This document shows, piece by piece, positions 1 to 12,311 of a stretch of 64,000 nt of DNA; within the stretch, counting starts at the first letter, position 1, and each line of letters begins with the position of its first letter. Under the pieces are notes generated by a model, which had not been told where the DNA came from, did no database searches, and saw nothing but the letters and a program-made list of their open reading frames with translations. This stretch comes from Circinella umbellata (Eukaryota > Mucoromycota > Mucoromycetes > Mucorales > Lichtheimiaceae). Location: positions 434,001-498,000 of the forward strand of contig JAIWNF010000024.1 in NCBI GenBank assembly GCA_025093555.1. Direction: 5' to 3'. A program made the position numbers and the translations under genes.

Positions 1-1171
1 TTTTACTATGTTGAAAGAAATCTTGAATAATAATAAGGGTGTAGGTATATCCAGAAGATTATTGTATTTATTGGGGCATAGGTATTTTTCTATACTTATA
101 ATAAAGTATATGCTACTACTACGTATATTAATATTTTATAGTTATATGATATCAGTTTAATTAATTGTAGTACGTATCATATACCTAGAATATCGCAACA
201 ATTAAACCTTTTCGAAAAACAAAAATATGATAGCCAAAATAATTTATGGTTGAGGAAGAGGGTTTTTTAAGCGGTTATATAGGCTTCTGTCATATATAAA
301 AAGAAATATACGTACCTTTACGTAGTAAGATAAATGCTACAGAGCTATGTAGACGATATTTATCTTTCTTACATACATAAAGTAGAATTTGTTTTTCCTA
401 GCACACACCGCACTAGCTACTCTCGACACGCCACTAGTACACAACAATATCAAAATATTATTACGTACAGTATCGTCGAATTTATTCGGCAGGAGCTTAT
501 GATCAAGTCGATCTCACTGAATTATATATGCGATGGTAAGCAACTTTAAGAATATCATACAGTAGACGGTGAAAAAACAACGTTTCAATGTGATGATTTT
601 TCAACTACGGCGATATTACTGTATCCTGATTCTTTATCATCCGTATCCCCCCCCCCGGAAAAATGTTCCACTACATTACGTGCTCGCCTTTTTTTTCTAC
701 GCATTCAATGGTTTATACTATATATCTGACATACTTGATTGAATACTCTTTCCATGTTCACAAATGTGTATAGGTTAATAAATATAATAATAACAAATTG
801 ATAATTTTGTTATTTATACCTATCCAGTATGAGTGGATCATTGCGTTTGCTAGAATGAAATAGTGTTTCTGAGTTTAATTTTGAAAGTGTGAAACGGGTT
901 AAAAAAGGAAGTTCGTTATCTATAATAAAATAAACGGATTCACGTTATACTTATCGGTTATTTATTAATTTTGTCACAAAGCATCGTATAATCGTATGTA
1001 ATGACGTTAATCATGAAAAGAGTACATGCATAATTTGTATAAGATGGAGAAAATAAAATAAAAATGTACAAGGAATGGGGGAAAGGGTTGAATAAAATTC
1101 AGTTGAGATAAAAAATAATAATACTAAAATTACGTGTGTATATAATGAAGATTGGTTGGCATCATTCTATC
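1..1171. other. intergenic, no gene seen
   Basis: AT-rich sequence with short random ORFs and no recognisable protein, RNA or terminal repeat. The last ~100 bases are probably the 3' UTR of the minus-strand dehydrogenase that ends at 1172. Confidence 0.6.
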
Positions 1172-2417
1172 TTACTCGAGAGAAGGTCGAACACAAACTT
1201 TCAAACCGGTACCTGAAGTAAAAACTTCCCAAGCCTTATCAAATTCATCCAAAGTAAATGTGTGTGTAATAAGAGCATTCCAATTTACTTTGCCTTCACC
1301 CAAGATCTTGACAGCACGTTCCATACCAAAAGGATTTGTATATGTAGACTTGATTGTCAATTCACGACGATATACATCAAAAGGTGATACAGGGACAGTA
1401 ACTCCGGGTTTAGCGACACCTACCCACACAACAGTACCTCCGGCTTTAGCACAATTAATTGCTGATTCCATTGTTTCTGGTCGTCCAACACATTCAAATA
1501 CAACATCATATCCGTCTCCCATACATGGATCACCAATCTCAAGTTCATCGGGTGAGATGGCGTTTGATGCCCCGAATTCAATAGCTCTACCACGACGCAT
1601 TTCACTTGGTTCAACAACAGTAACAGAAGCGCCACCGGTTGAGCACAATCCCAATGTCATTAATCCAATAGGTCCAGCACCCATAATCAAAACCTTGTCA
1701 CCGCTCTTGATAGAACCCATATCTACAGCGTGAATAACGCATGATAATGGTTCAGCCAAACTAGCTAATTCAGGACCAACAGTGGAAGGAACAGCGAATG
1801 CGGCAGAAGCAGGAACAGCAACGTATTTGGCCATACCACCATTGACACTGACACCAATACATGAGAGGTAAGGACATAAATGATACTTCTTGTTACGACA
1901 AAATGTACACGCGTGGCATGGGCAGTTAGGATCAATAGAACAGAGCTGTCCAACAGTTAAGGTGGTCTTTGTATCAGGATGGATGATTTCAACATAGCCA
2001 GCAAATTCATGACCAATGGTAACTTCGGGTGTAGCGTGAGGTGTTTCACCATGACAGATATGAAGGTCGGTACCTAGTTTAGAAAAAAAAAGTTTTCATA
2101 AGTATCAAAACCATCCATTTTTTTCTCCCTTCCTTTGACAAACTTTATATTTTCTTTCTCGACCAACCCAAAATCCCTTATCTTTCTCTTCACTTTTGTC
2201 AAAAAAAATAATGACCTCTGTTCTTGTTTCCATTATCCTTACTATCACCTCCTCAGGTCCATCCATATATGTATAATTTTAACTTACCACATAAACCAGA
2301 AGATGTTACTCGGATCATGACTTCACCAGGCTTCAATTCAGGTACCTCTCTATCAATCATATTGATTTTACCTTTGGTTTCCCAATAAGCAGCCTTCATA
2401 TTATTAGCGCTGACCAT
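1172..2417 (-). CDS. zinc-dependent polyol/alcohol dehydrogenase (MDR family)
   Basis: Two exons, 2417-2288 and 2073-1172, joined by a GTAAGT...TAG intron, give 343 residues. The protein belongs to the medium-chain dehydrogenase family, which oxidises alcohols or polyols with NAD(P). Seen: the catalytic-zinc ligands Cys43 (in GLCGTDLH) and His65-Glu66 (GHEFAG); a structural-zinc lobe with Cys96, Cys99, Cys102 and Cys110 in the usual C-x2-C-x2-C-x7-C spacing; and a Rossmann motif GAGPIGL. A Glu ends the second Rossmann strand (TVVEPSE), which usually favours NAD, but this is not decisive. Length is normal for sorbitol, xylitol, arabinitol or butanediol dehydrogenases, and the substrate cannot be told from the sequence. 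The ATG at 2417 is the first in frame, and the split Gly44 codon closes the frame. Confidence 0.93.
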
Positions 2418-3044
2418 CTTGTATGCCTGCTTGTTGTAGAGAATATAGAAGATGTAAATAGTAGTGAAAAAGAAAAGAAAAAAATGGGAAGCAAAACAGA
2501 ATCTTGCGGGTTTATATGCAAGACGGATTAATTATCAAAGTTTTACTACAAACGGGGAAGGTGAATGACATAAAAGGTAATCAAATGTTAACTTCCATTT
2601 TAGGATTTCATTTTCCGTTCCCTACTAATCCACTAGCTCAAATAATTTTGACACACCTCAAAATAACCGTCCGATTCGTGGGACGACCTATGTGGGGAAT
2701 AATTTTGGAAATCATGGATACAGATCACTATATGCCGAACATGTTTTGTCCGTTTATATAATATAAATACCGAGAACCACTTAAATTAAGTTATTACATA
2801 GAAAGAAATTAAAGTTTATTTTTTTATACAAAAACGTGCATATTACAACAAGTGACAACAAAATAGAGAGGAAAATAAAATAAAGTAAAAAACAGAACGC
2901 CACAGATTATTTCAAACTAGGGTGGGAAAAAAAGAGAGGGTATAAGGTAAAAGAATTATGTACAAAACATTATAAATATGAATATTTTGCATTCATGTTA
3001 AAAAAAAAAGACTATACAGCTACTAAATGTTATTACATATATGA
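2418..3044. other. intergenic between dehydrogenase and regulator genes
   Basis: This holds the dehydrogenase promoter side and the 3' region of the regulator gene. A random plus ORF at 2504-2761 has no family features. Nothing else is seen. Confidence 0.5.
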
Positions 3045-5270
3045 TTAATATTGTTCAATGGAAGATGATGACGATGATGCTTCTGTTGGAAGTGATGGTT
3101 GTACTATCGAGGTTACTTTTGATGATAAAGAAGTATACTGAGAGACGTTTTCAAATATTGTTAAACCATCCAAAGGTTCTCCTGTTTTTGCAGGATTGTA
3201 ATACCTTGCTCGCGGTTGCAGGTCACGATCAAACATCATGACACCTGAATACATATTATTTTCCATCTTAATGCTCCGTGATTTTAAATCTTCCTCTTCT
3301 TCCTCTTCTCTGTCATTATTGTTGCCAGAATTATCCGTCATTTTTTGCTCTTCTGGTACATCTTCTTGGTAGTGACTGGACAGAACAGAATCAACAGCTT
3401 GTGACATATCAACACAGATGGGGTCATGCCATTGAATCTCCACCATATTATCGAGAACATCACGTGCCTGCAATAATCCAAACCTAGCACGATCATGAAT
3501 CCAAGGATCTTTGTATTTGGAACAAGACACCAATATTTCAATAGAGCGTTTCAAATCACCTGGAAAAGTTTGGCAAGGTTTGAACGTTATTACATTCCGT
3601 CGGACACAAATCATATTTGTAAAGCATTCTACCATGTGCAATATAGCACGTCGCTGTAATAACGTTAACGTGGTATTCTTGTAATTATTGTATGGTAACG
3701 GAGGTGGAGGACAAAAATAATGAAGTAAAAGACCATGATTGGTATATTTTTCCATACTAATTGACATATGTGGTTCAAACATGGTGTCAGGCATAGCAGG
3801 AATACGCGCACTCCACTCTTGAATCGATGCGTTGACTTTCTCCATCATCGCTTCTTCATCATCAAAAGATGGTAGCGCTTGGATTTCCTTGACTAACCGT
3901 CGTCGAGTTATCCAAAGACCAAGTACATGTCCCCATTGGCATGCTCCCGCTGCTTCTACTGAATCATCCAATGAACAAGGCTTAGGTCTAACTAGTTTTG
4001 CCAATGCATCATGATCGTCTGAATTGGGACGTAATAAAGAACTTGTAATTGCACCAGATTCATGAAGAAAGTGATCGATTTGAAACAAGTACCACCACAG
4101 ACGATTATTTAACTCAACTTGTTCATCAGCATCTGCATTTATGTTGTTGTTACAATAACTATCATCATCGTTTATACTTGTAGTGCCACTAAAATAAGTA
4201 TCGCTGTCATTTTGGATATTATCCCGATTTCCACTATCAAAACTAGTGTCGTTCCCGTGGTGAGATTCAGACGACTTTTGTCGGGGTCGGACTCCTAGTT
4301 CAGTAGCCATGCCTACTGCAATAGTGTGGAATAAAACTTTTTGTTCAATTGAAAAAGAAGCGGTCATGTTGCACAAACAAAGAGCAAAGAGGTGGTCGAC
4401 ATGTGGTACATCAAAGCATTCACCTAGTACTTCACGTGCCATCATGGATAATTGATGTTGAATTGCGTCCAATATACGACTGTCTTTAATGGTAGTAGCA
4501 GATCGATGATGAATCAAGACATGACGGCACCAAAAAGCCCCAATGGCCAACGCTAATGGATTTGAACAGATGTCTTCGACAGTCGTACACCAGGGTATAA
4601 GTAAGGATTTGGGACGAATTGGATAATACTGATTCATACAGTCTACGAAATAATATACACATTCGCTAACAAGGCTGGGTAAATCTGAAATGTTGTATCC
4701 AGTCATGGGTCGTGGGAGCGTTTTAGCATATAGTTCGCTGTGATATTTAATATAAGGTAAAGAAACAATGTTACGTGAGGAACTATTGTTGTAACTACTT
4801 CGATTATGTCGAGTAAATAACGTAGCGTTGTTTCTTAGCGTTGATAGACTGAGTGCTCGTAAAAAATCTGTGACGTCGTGAACACTATGAATGGTAATAC
4901 GATAGTTGTTGTCGGGCAATGCTTCAACACTCCATTGTTCACCACAGGTTTGACTTAAATCCATAATGTGCGATGATTTTATATCTTCTGTTGTAGTATT
5001 AGTACTAGAGGGATTGATCGTCGTAGTAGTCATTGTCGTCATCATTGCTGGACGTGCTGCTAATGTTCCTGGTAAGGTTGTTTCGGGTGTTGACGCTGTA
5101 GACAGAATACTGTCGTCATTGTTGACAGTGACGCTGGTACGTCTTGAATTGATACCGTCGCTCGAATCACTATTTTTATTATTACGGCCTTTTTTACGAG
5201 TCTTTGGTCGTCTTGGTCTTGTACCATTTATCTGCAACCCATTATGAGGTCCAAGAATTAGTTCTGCCAT
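3045..5270 (-). CDS. fungal_trans-domain transcription regulator lacking a zinc cluster
   Basis: Single exon, 741 residues. The N-terminus (about 1-90) is basic and Ser/Thr-rich (TRPRRPKTRKKGR, a likely nuclear signal) with no six-cysteine cluster. The middle, about residues 195-470, resembles the fungal-specific transcription factor domain: a YFVDCMNQYYPIRPKSLL stretch, helices rich in His and Leu, and the diagnostic RLWWYLFQIDHFLHES motif. An acidic Asn/Ser-rich insertion separates the two halves. The C-terminus has a Glu-rich run and a Ser-rich tail. Such proteins normally bind DNA through an N-terminal Zn2Cys6 domain. None is encoded in frame upstream, and no acceptor site precedes the ATG, so DNA binding would need a partner or another surface. 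Target genes are unknown. Confidence 0.8.
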   Translation of the reverse strand: MAELILGPHNGLQINGTRPRRPKTRKKGRNNKNSDSSDGINSRRTSVTVNNDDSILSTASTPETTLPGTLAARPAMMTTMTTTTINPSSTNTTTEDIKSSHIMDLSQTCGEQWSVEALPDNNYRITIHSVHDVTDFLRALSLSTLRNNATLFTRHNRSSYNNSSSRNIVSLPYIKYHSELYAKTLPRPMTGYNISDLPSLVSECVYYFVDCMNQYYPIRPKSLLIPWCTTVEDICSNPLALAIGAFWCRHVLIHHRSATTIKDSRILDAIQHQLSMMAREVLGECFDVPHVDHLFALCLCNMTASFSIEQKVLFHTIAVGMATELGVRPRQKSSESHHGNDTSFDSGNRDNIQNDSDTYFSGTTSINDDDSYCNNNINADADEQVELNNRLWWYLFQIDHFLHESGAITSSLLRPNSDDHDALAKLVRPKPCSLDDSVEAAGACQWGHVLGLWITRRRLVKEIQALPSFDDEEAMMEKVNASIQEWSARIPAMPDTMFEPHMSISMEKYTNHGLLLHYFCPPPPLPYNNYKNTTLTLLQRRAILHMVECFTNMICVRRNVITFKPCQTFPGDLKRSIEILVSCSKYKDPWIHDRARFGLLQARDVLDNMVEIQWHDPICVDMSQAVDSVLSSHYQEDVPEEQKMTDNSGNNNDREEEEEEDLKSRSIKMENNMYSGVMMFDRDLQPRARYYNPAKTGEPLDGLTIFENVSQYTSLSSKVTSIVQPSLPTEASSSSSSIEQY

Positions 5271-5521
5271 ATGGGAAAAAAGGAAAAAGAAAAACTAACA
5301 AAAGAGGGAAGTTTTTCGAATCTTTAGATTCGTTCACATACAAAATTATATATGTACCCACCACCCTTATATAGAATAAAACGTGACTCCGCTCACGGCA
5401 CGGACGGGCACACAGTAGTGTTACCAATTTATGGTAGCCATTTGCTACTTCTTGAAGAACAAATCATAAAACCATTTTTTCTTACAGTACTAAAACAATT
5501 TATTATTACTATTATTATTAA

Positions 5522-6990
5522 TTAATTGAAAACATGAGCATTGACTTGGTGCCATTCTTGCCATTGTTGTTTTAATAGAGATTTTAATCCTGATCCACCA
5601 AAAATAGCGTCGATAGAATTTAAGGATGTTTCAAAAAGCTGATCCCGTGTCATGTTAAATGTTGTGGAACAAATTGCATACTCATTTGAAAGATCAGAAA
5701 AGAATACACCTTTATCATCCGTCTAATTATTAAATAGAAATAACAAACAGAAGAGTGAAACGGGCAATAGATCAGTTATCAAGAATTCACAGAATAGAAC
5801 AAAGTAATAATAAAACATTTGATTTTTGAAGAATAAAAAAAAAACTTACACAAAGAACAAACGGATGTTTTTCAACAAGTAAGTCCTTGACATGGTGATC
5901 CTCAAATGTTTTTACGGTCTTGCTAATTACATTTGATGTCATACAGATTTCTATAGGAATTCTATTGGAATAAATGGTTTGACGTGTAGGTTCATCTAAA
6001 AGTGTAGCATGACCTAAACGATCTGGGCCAAATGATAATAAATTAGGTGCTTCTACCATATTCTCAACTACCTAATTTTATTAAAAAAGATTAAAATTTT
6101 TTTTTCTATTCGAGGACTCTTCCTGAATATAATATTTATTGCTTTTTTTTACCTCATTAAAATGTAAAGTAACATAAAATCCTTCGGCTCTAGCTTTATC
6201 GAATGCGGGGCGTAATTGTTCAAATGATCCTTGATGAACATCACCACATAAATCAATCCCCACTATATTTTGAGTTCGGAATTTGACAGCTAAATCTACA
6301 GCCTCAAAAGCCTCTTCTAATGTGTTACGTCGATCGATCGATACAATCAAACGTACTATGATATCTTCTTTTCTTGGTTCATTGATAACATCCAGAACAG
6401 ACTTTAGATATGATTCTTTTGTCATCCCTTTTTTTTAAAAAAAAATTCGGATTATTAGTTTCCCATAGTTACTGTTGCTATGGTGCAGCAGTCTATTACT
6501 ATTTATTATATAAAAAATATAGCCATACCAGTATCTTCGTTACGACGAGGTGTCGTACGTAGTTCTAAATATCGAACACCATCCTTTGCAAATTCATCAA
6601 TGACATTACGTGTAGCGATAGCCACTGCTTCTTCATCATCTGTTAATTTATAGATAAACTTGAATAGTGGAAAGAAACTTTATACAGAAAAAAAGGTTAT
6701 ACGTTTATATGACTGTGAGCCTAAAAAATTTGTGGTTCTTTTTCCTAAATTCTTGATTTGTTATCATAAAAGAATAGATACAAAGAAGAAAAACGGATTA
6801 TTTACTCGGAGATACGGTCCAATTGCTCAGGAACGACAAAGTCTGCCAACTCTGGATATTTATGCTTCTTGAGCTCTCTCAATTGATGCATAGTCTTTGG
6901 ACTAATGCTTCCATTAATATGAGCATGAAGTTCAATCTTTGGTAATTGAACACAAAATTCAGAGAGATCAAGAGTTGATGAAGTTACCAT
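5522..6990 (-). CDS. adenosine deaminase-like protein (ADAL/MAPDA type)
   Basis: Five exons: 6990-6806, 6677-6529, 6427-6153, 6071-5850 and 5722-5522. All introns are GT-AG and the frame closes, giving 343 residues (human ADAL is about 355). The family is a TIM-barrel metal-dependent deaminase that removes the amino group from N6-methyl-AMP and related nucleotides, acting in the cytosol in purine salvage. Seen: the zinc pair His22/His24 (ELHAHINGS), the YLELRTTPR barrel strand, the catalytic HFNE (His and Glu), RLGHATLL with the next His ligand, and CTDDKGVF with the metal-binding Asp pair. These blocks match ADAL better than classical adenosine deaminase (HAGE, SLNTDDP). Exon 2 begins at the acceptor ending at 6678, because a nearer AG gives a wrong frame. 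Confidence 0.93.
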
Positions 6991-8140
6991 GTTTCTTTTT
7001 GATTCAAGAAGAGAAAATATGAGTCAAAAAGATGAAAAAAAAATCCATCTTGTACTGCGGCGATTGTTTTTATTTATTCTGCACTGCGCAACCAACAACT
7101 AGGTAGTTGTGGCTATGGTTTCATTACTATAAAGCATGAGCAGCATTTGTTTGGATATTGACTCGAAGTTACCCCAAAGCCATTTCACGAGAATTATCGA
7201 AAATAGGAAAATAATTCTTAAATCGTTTCTTGCGTCGTGATACTACTGAGCTACCCTTCCAAACGCTTACCCCAATGTGTGATACAAAATATACTCCTGC
7301 TAAATAGAGTTCATTTATTTTATTTATGTGACAAAGTGAGCTCAGCGTCCTTGGCGGACATCTTGTTTGAGACAAGATCCTGGGAGTAGAGAAAATGAAA
7401 ACATTATGGCAGTGTATAAGAAAAATGTTAAAGAAGGAGTAGAAGTGATCAATAAAAAAAACTTTTGGGGGTGGGAAGAGTCAGTGAGGTTTGGAGTGGG
7501 GACCTATTACATTAGATGATTTAAGTAGTTGCTAGAAGTGATGGTCTAGAAGAAACAAAAGAAAAGTAGAAAGATATAAATCGAAGTACAATAAAAACAC
7601 TGTTCTAAAGAGATCAAATAGAGTTTCAATAAGTAGAAAATATCTTTAGTCGGTCTTTTCTTGTATTTCCACACCTGTTGTATACTAATCAGTATAATAT
7701 AATTCGGCAATATGAGATGCGAAAATAGCAACGTGACTTATATATATGTATACTCATATACGTAATAAGTATGTACACAATATTGTAGCTTATTTAGTTG
7801 CCTGTTATGCAATGATAATTTAGTTCCGAATCATATCAAGTTTGGGAAACGATAGATATAAAAGCAATTAAATAGTTGTAGCCCAGGTTATCAAAAGAAG
7901 AAAACATCATGCTTCATTAATATGGATTTAGATTGATATAGCAATTATTATTATTATGGTACGATTCTCGATTAAAAAAAAAAAAGAAAGAAAAAAAGAT
8001 GATGGTATTGTTAATTTTAAGTTGGGTTGACTCAAAGTCTGATTGAAATTTGAGCACAATTCGAGTACCCAGTTTTGGATTGTGAAAAGAAAAAATATGC
8101 TTTTGGGGCTATAGCACTTCGTCCATTTCAATTAATTTCC
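6991..8140. other. intergenic; one unclassified minus-strand ORF
   Basis: No supported gene. On the minus strand, 7361-7169 reads openly and ends in Arg/Lys-rich sequence followed by a Phe/Tyr-rich segment (KKRFKNYFPIFDNSREMALG), but its upstream start is a TTG. An ATG in another frame (7362) gives only 13 codons. It may be a fragment of a repeat. The remaining sequence is AT-rich and featureless. Confidence 0.35.
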
Positions 8141-8829
8141 CTAACTTCCTCTAAGATAAAAATCGATGGCGGCAGAAAAGGCGGCAAAACCACCGCATCC
8201 TAAAAGTGCTGCTTGAGGACCTGCTCTTGCTGCAAGAACGCCACCAGTAAAACAACCAGCGGCAACACTATTTACCAAATCATTCTTTGCTCGATACTAG
8301 AAAAAAAAAAGTGCCAATTAGATTTATGATGACACTACTAATAATAATAGTAATAGGTATAATACTGGCAAAAGGGAAAAAAAGTATCACTTACGGATTC
8401 AATACAACATTCAGAACCGGAATAAATTGCACCGACAACAGCAAAGTTTTTACCCATAGAAACGGATCGGTTTTTCATATCTTTCAAAACAGCTTTCATT
8501 TGTACTTTTGTACTTTGCTCCAATAATTTTGGATCCATGCTAGGGCCAGAAAATTCAAATGATGACATGAATAAACCAAAAGCTGCACCCATAGCAAGAC
8601 CTAATTTATAAATATATATTACTCTTGTGAGTTCCCTGATAAATTTTAGATATAATTTCCCCTCGTAATAACTATAGTAAACAATAAATATACCCGCAAC
8701 ACCAGCCATGCCGACTTTTACAGGACATGATTCCATTGCGCTTTGAATCATTCTAATTTGTTGTTGTTCTTGTGGTGACATTTGTGGTTGTCCGTCACCA
8801 CCCATAGGTGATCCCCCCATTGTTGCCAT
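8141..8829 (-). CDS. TIM22: mitochondrial import inner membrane translocase subunit Tim22
   Basis: Three exons (8829-8694, 8600-8395, 8296-8141) encode 165 residues. Tim22 forms the channel of the carrier translocase that inserts multi-spanning proteins into the mitochondrial inner membrane. Seen: a Gly/Met/Gln-rich N-terminus, the conserved [14 protein letters not shown] segment with its cysteine, [13 protein letters not shown] in the first Tim17/22/23-family membrane helix, and a C-terminal half with SECCIES and repeated Gly-rich helices ([20 protein letters not shown]). It is shorter at the N-terminus than yeast Tim22 (207) but complete in the family domain. It is divergent from SWC5, with 225 bp between the two start codons. 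Confidence 0.93.
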
Positions 8830-9054
8830 GATTTTGAATTTATTTTTTAGTTTTTTGATAAAACAAAAAAAAAAAATGACAGGCACCAACAAGATGGTTT
8901 AAAACACTGCGCACAAAATTGACTGAGTTTTAAACCGCAGAAAATAATGAAATTGATAGCCCAGGTTTTTTTTTTTGGTTGTTTGTCTGTAACCTCTTCT
9001 TTTTCCTTCTTTTTACAATTCATTTTGTAAAAAAATAAATAAATAATTTTAATT
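8830..9054. promoter_or_regulatory. shared TIM22/SWC5 divergent promoter region
   Basis: Only 225 bp separate the ATG codons of the two divergent genes, so both promoters must lie here or overlap the opposite gene. The interval carries a T-rich tract near 8967-9015. No factor site was identified. Confidence 0.5.
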
Positions 9055-10163
9055 ATGAGATCGTTTTCTTCCCACGATGAACAAAAACAAAATGAACAGA
9101 TCTTAGTAAATGATCAAAACTGGGATTCAGAAGACGACGAAGACGACGAAGACTACACGCCTGACCGTAAGTTTTATTATTAGTATTGTAGTTGGTATTG
9201 TTATTTCACTGTTTAGCAATGAATATGAAACAGAAAAAAAAAGATAATTAACTTTGTAGAGTAAATATTATAGAAGACAATGCCGATCATAATGAACTTG
9301 ACGCGGAATCGGTCACGTCAGAAGACGAGGATGATAGTAGTGGCAACTCTCCAGAAACTCCGGTTGACACACCTACTTGTTTACTTTCCAAACGAAAATC
9401 AACTGCTGATGAAGAAGAATATACAACTAAACGAACAAAGTAAATATCACTATTACTATTATTATGATTTGATATAAAGAGGAAAACGAAGAAAGAGGAA
9501 GAGAGAGTTATGGATGATTTGAGTCATAATATTAATAATATTTTTGACTTTTGTTAGAATACATGATCAAGAAGAAGTGGAACGTAAAGCAAGAGTGGAA
9601 GCTATATGGGCAGAAATGAATCTTAAAGATGAAGACAAAAAGAAACCGATAACACAACAAACAGAAAAGCAGCCATTGGATGATATTTCTTCTTCTGTTA
9701 ATCGTACATCTATACCTCCAACAGAAATCAAAAGGTAAAACAAACCATTATTTAAAAATAAATGCAGAACACTCAAATATGTAGAGAAGAAAACTAACTT
9801 TTTTTCTAAAAAAAAAGTCGCAGTCCCAATAGTACAGCCACCACTATTCCAAATACTAATAACACAAGTACCACCACAACAGGAGCCACAAAACGATCAA
9901 CACCACTAACACGTAAAAAAATTGTACGACCTAAATCCACATTATCAGCTTTAGTATCACAATACAATATCAAAGTGCCAAAGATGAACACCTTGGAAAA
10001 GAGTCGTTTGGATTGGCAAGGATATGTGGATCGTGAAGGTATTCGTGACGATCTTAAATATACAAACAAGGATGGTTATATGGAAAAAGTCGCGTTTCTG
10101 AATCGTGTCGATGATCGTCGTTTAACTCAACTTAAAACTGGTCAAAAAGCAACCAGAAGATAA
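9055..10163 (+). CDS. SWC5: SWR1-complex protein Swc5 (BCNT/CFDP1 family)
   Basis: Four exons (9055-9166, 9274-9439, 9558-9734, 9818-10163) give 266 residues. Swc5 is a subunit of the SWR1 remodeller that exchanges H2A for H2A.Z. Seen: an acidic Asp/Glu-rich N-terminus, a charged middle with VEAIWAEMN, a Ser/Thr-rich linker, and the C-terminal BCNT-C domain (about residues 185-266). That domain has LDWQGYVDREGIRDDL followed by YMEKVAFLNRVDDRR. This order, acidic head then C-terminal BCNT domain, is the family's. Two in-frame acceptors six bases apart (AG at 9816-9817 and 9822-9823) precede exon 4, so Arg-Ser may be optional. Confidence 0.92.
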
Positions 10164-12310
10164 AAAAAAAAGTTCACATATCCTCACATATTATACTGAC
10201 TAAAAAAATCCTTTCCTTGTTTCCCCCGAAGCGGAACCCTCCCTACTTTCCGCTTCTTTACTTCTTTTGTGTATAACTTCTCTCTTTTTAATCTCTATAT
10301 ACATGTTATTATTGTTATCATATATATATATACATACATCTCTTCTTTTTTTTTTACTTTCTTCACGTTTAAAATACTCTCACCCTTCTCTTCCTCTATC
10401 TTTCTTTCTTGTACTGTCAGAAAGTTAATAGTAGTAGTAGTTATTGTAATTAGTTTTCTCAAAAAAAAAAAATAACATAATAAATAAAAAAAGTTATCTT
10501 TTTCATCATGTAAATATGTAAAGTTGAGTGCGATTGTCATAACAGTAGTGCTCATATGGTAACAAATCACTATGCTCCAGCTTACAGATTACCCAGCAAC
10601 AGTCCCATCATTTCGTATCAATGTAAATTAGACTTTGGTATGGTGACTTAGAGCTCGGATAAAAAAGAAACAAAGTTGTTTTCGATATAGCATGCATTAT
10701 TATTATTTTGTGCTCATGTATATGACTGAGCAGAAAAAACTATATTTGCTTGCCAACTACAAGATAACCTGCAAAGTATTGTAGTTTCTTATATGAATGT
10801 TAATAGGAATCAAGCCATTTTCAGGATAATTTCTTCTTTAATTAATTACATATATATATTAAAAATACCTATGTAGCACACTCATTTATGTGTACTCGAA
10901 TTAGGAGAGTAAACTGAAGAAGTATAATTTATTTTTTATATTCATCCCGAGATAAACGGCGGCAATTGGATAAACAGTATTTTACAGCGAGTGTTGTGTT
11001 TCCGACTGGCGGAAAAGACGGGAACCTTTTTCATTCAATCAATATGTATATGGAATTATGAAATGAAAAGTTTTATTAGACTAATAATAAAAAGAGAGGT
11101 AGAGTGAGAGTATATCTTTATATTAAAGTTATGAAAAAAGCTATTCTAATATATATTTTACTTCTGCTAAGTGAGCCTCATTGTTATCTCTAAAAAAGTC
11201 TAGATTTGTCTACATAAAAATCTTCTCCTCGCTGTATAGTTCTTGTGCACTGACAGTCGATGTCGGGATTAAACCTGAAGCCAATGTATGTTGAATTTAT
11301 TGTTTGATTGCGCAGCATCTCAAACTATATAGGCCTATCAATATAAAACCAGTGTTTTAAATGAAATCACTATTGTCATTTCTGTGCTATTATACTATAT
11401 AGTTTCATAGTTCCTGTTGTGGACCATATCTTATAACATTATAATGATAATAGTAACAGATATAATTCATTAAAAAATAGATAGGCCAAATTATTTTTAT
11501 TTAATATGATTTATCGTATTTATGTTTACTAATGCCAACTCTAAATAATGTTATATATTTCCGCCAGGTAGGAAACTGTCAACACTGTTTTACAGGATTT
11601 ATTTATCCCGATTCCTAAATAGGTATAGCTTACAGGATTTTACATGATTTACATGATTTATAGGATTCACAGGATATTTTTTACTGTAGGCCTTTCGTTG
11701 CATAATATCTTGATATAAACTCCACTTTCGTCTACCACTCCACGCAACATTCTGAATGTTTGTAAAGATTCAAGATTCGTAACTGGTTTCAAAATATTGC
11801 TTGTAGAAATACCTTGCTGTAGATTGTGTGGCAAAGATGAGAAATTGACGATCCCAAAAAAAGAGTAACGGATGGAGTGTCGACCAGTCCAAAAAAAAAC
11901 CGTTTACGACCAGAAATTCGACGTATCCAATGTGTATTGAACATTCGTAATATTTGTTACCATTGTATGTTTTTTTTTCTTGATATTGGCTGTATGTAGG
12001 AGTATCATAATATTTCGGTGGGATACCATCAGCTGGTGAATGACTTCAATTTTGCAATTGGTGTAGCTTTTTTTAAACCATGTTTCTAATACAAAGTATA
12101 CATCGAGTTATTGCAAATTAATTATAGCTTTAAAATAAACAATAACGAACTATCTGGTCCAATTTAGCTACTACCTTTTTGGAACCTTTTCTGAACAAGA
12201 ATATTTTTTGTAATCTTGGTGAGGAACCATCAGAGAGAGGAAAATATATTCCTCCATGCTCACCTCGAACACCTTTAATCACACATAAACGGCAGCCAAT
12301 ACGTAAGATG
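10164..12310. other. gene-free region with degenerate inverted repeat
   Basis: No coding sequence is supported. Past the SWC5 3' UTR there are short ORFs only. A 15-16-base inverted repeat (10998-11012 and 11561-11576) and short ACAGGATT/ACATGATT iterations near 11590-11680 suggest decayed repetitive DNA. Confidence 0.5.
10998..11576. repeat. inverted repeat, possible decayed TIR element
   Basis: GTTTCCGACTGGCGG at 10998-11012 faces CCGCCAGGTAGGAAAC at 11561-11576. Outside the arms the similarity continues more weakly (a GTGTTG/CAACAC pair, ACAG/CTGT, and CGAGATAAA against the reverse complement of TTTATCCCG). No target-site duplication was found, so the true ends are unclear. Confidence 0.4.
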
Positions 12311-12311
12311 G

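Noticed and set aside
1152..1733. 193-codon plus-strand ORF
   Set aside because: It is the antisense shadow of the dehydrogenase exon, which has clear family motifs.
7169..7375. 68-codon minus-strand ORF as a gene
   Set aside because: Its start is TTG, the ATG nearby is in another frame, and no family or intron structure supports it.
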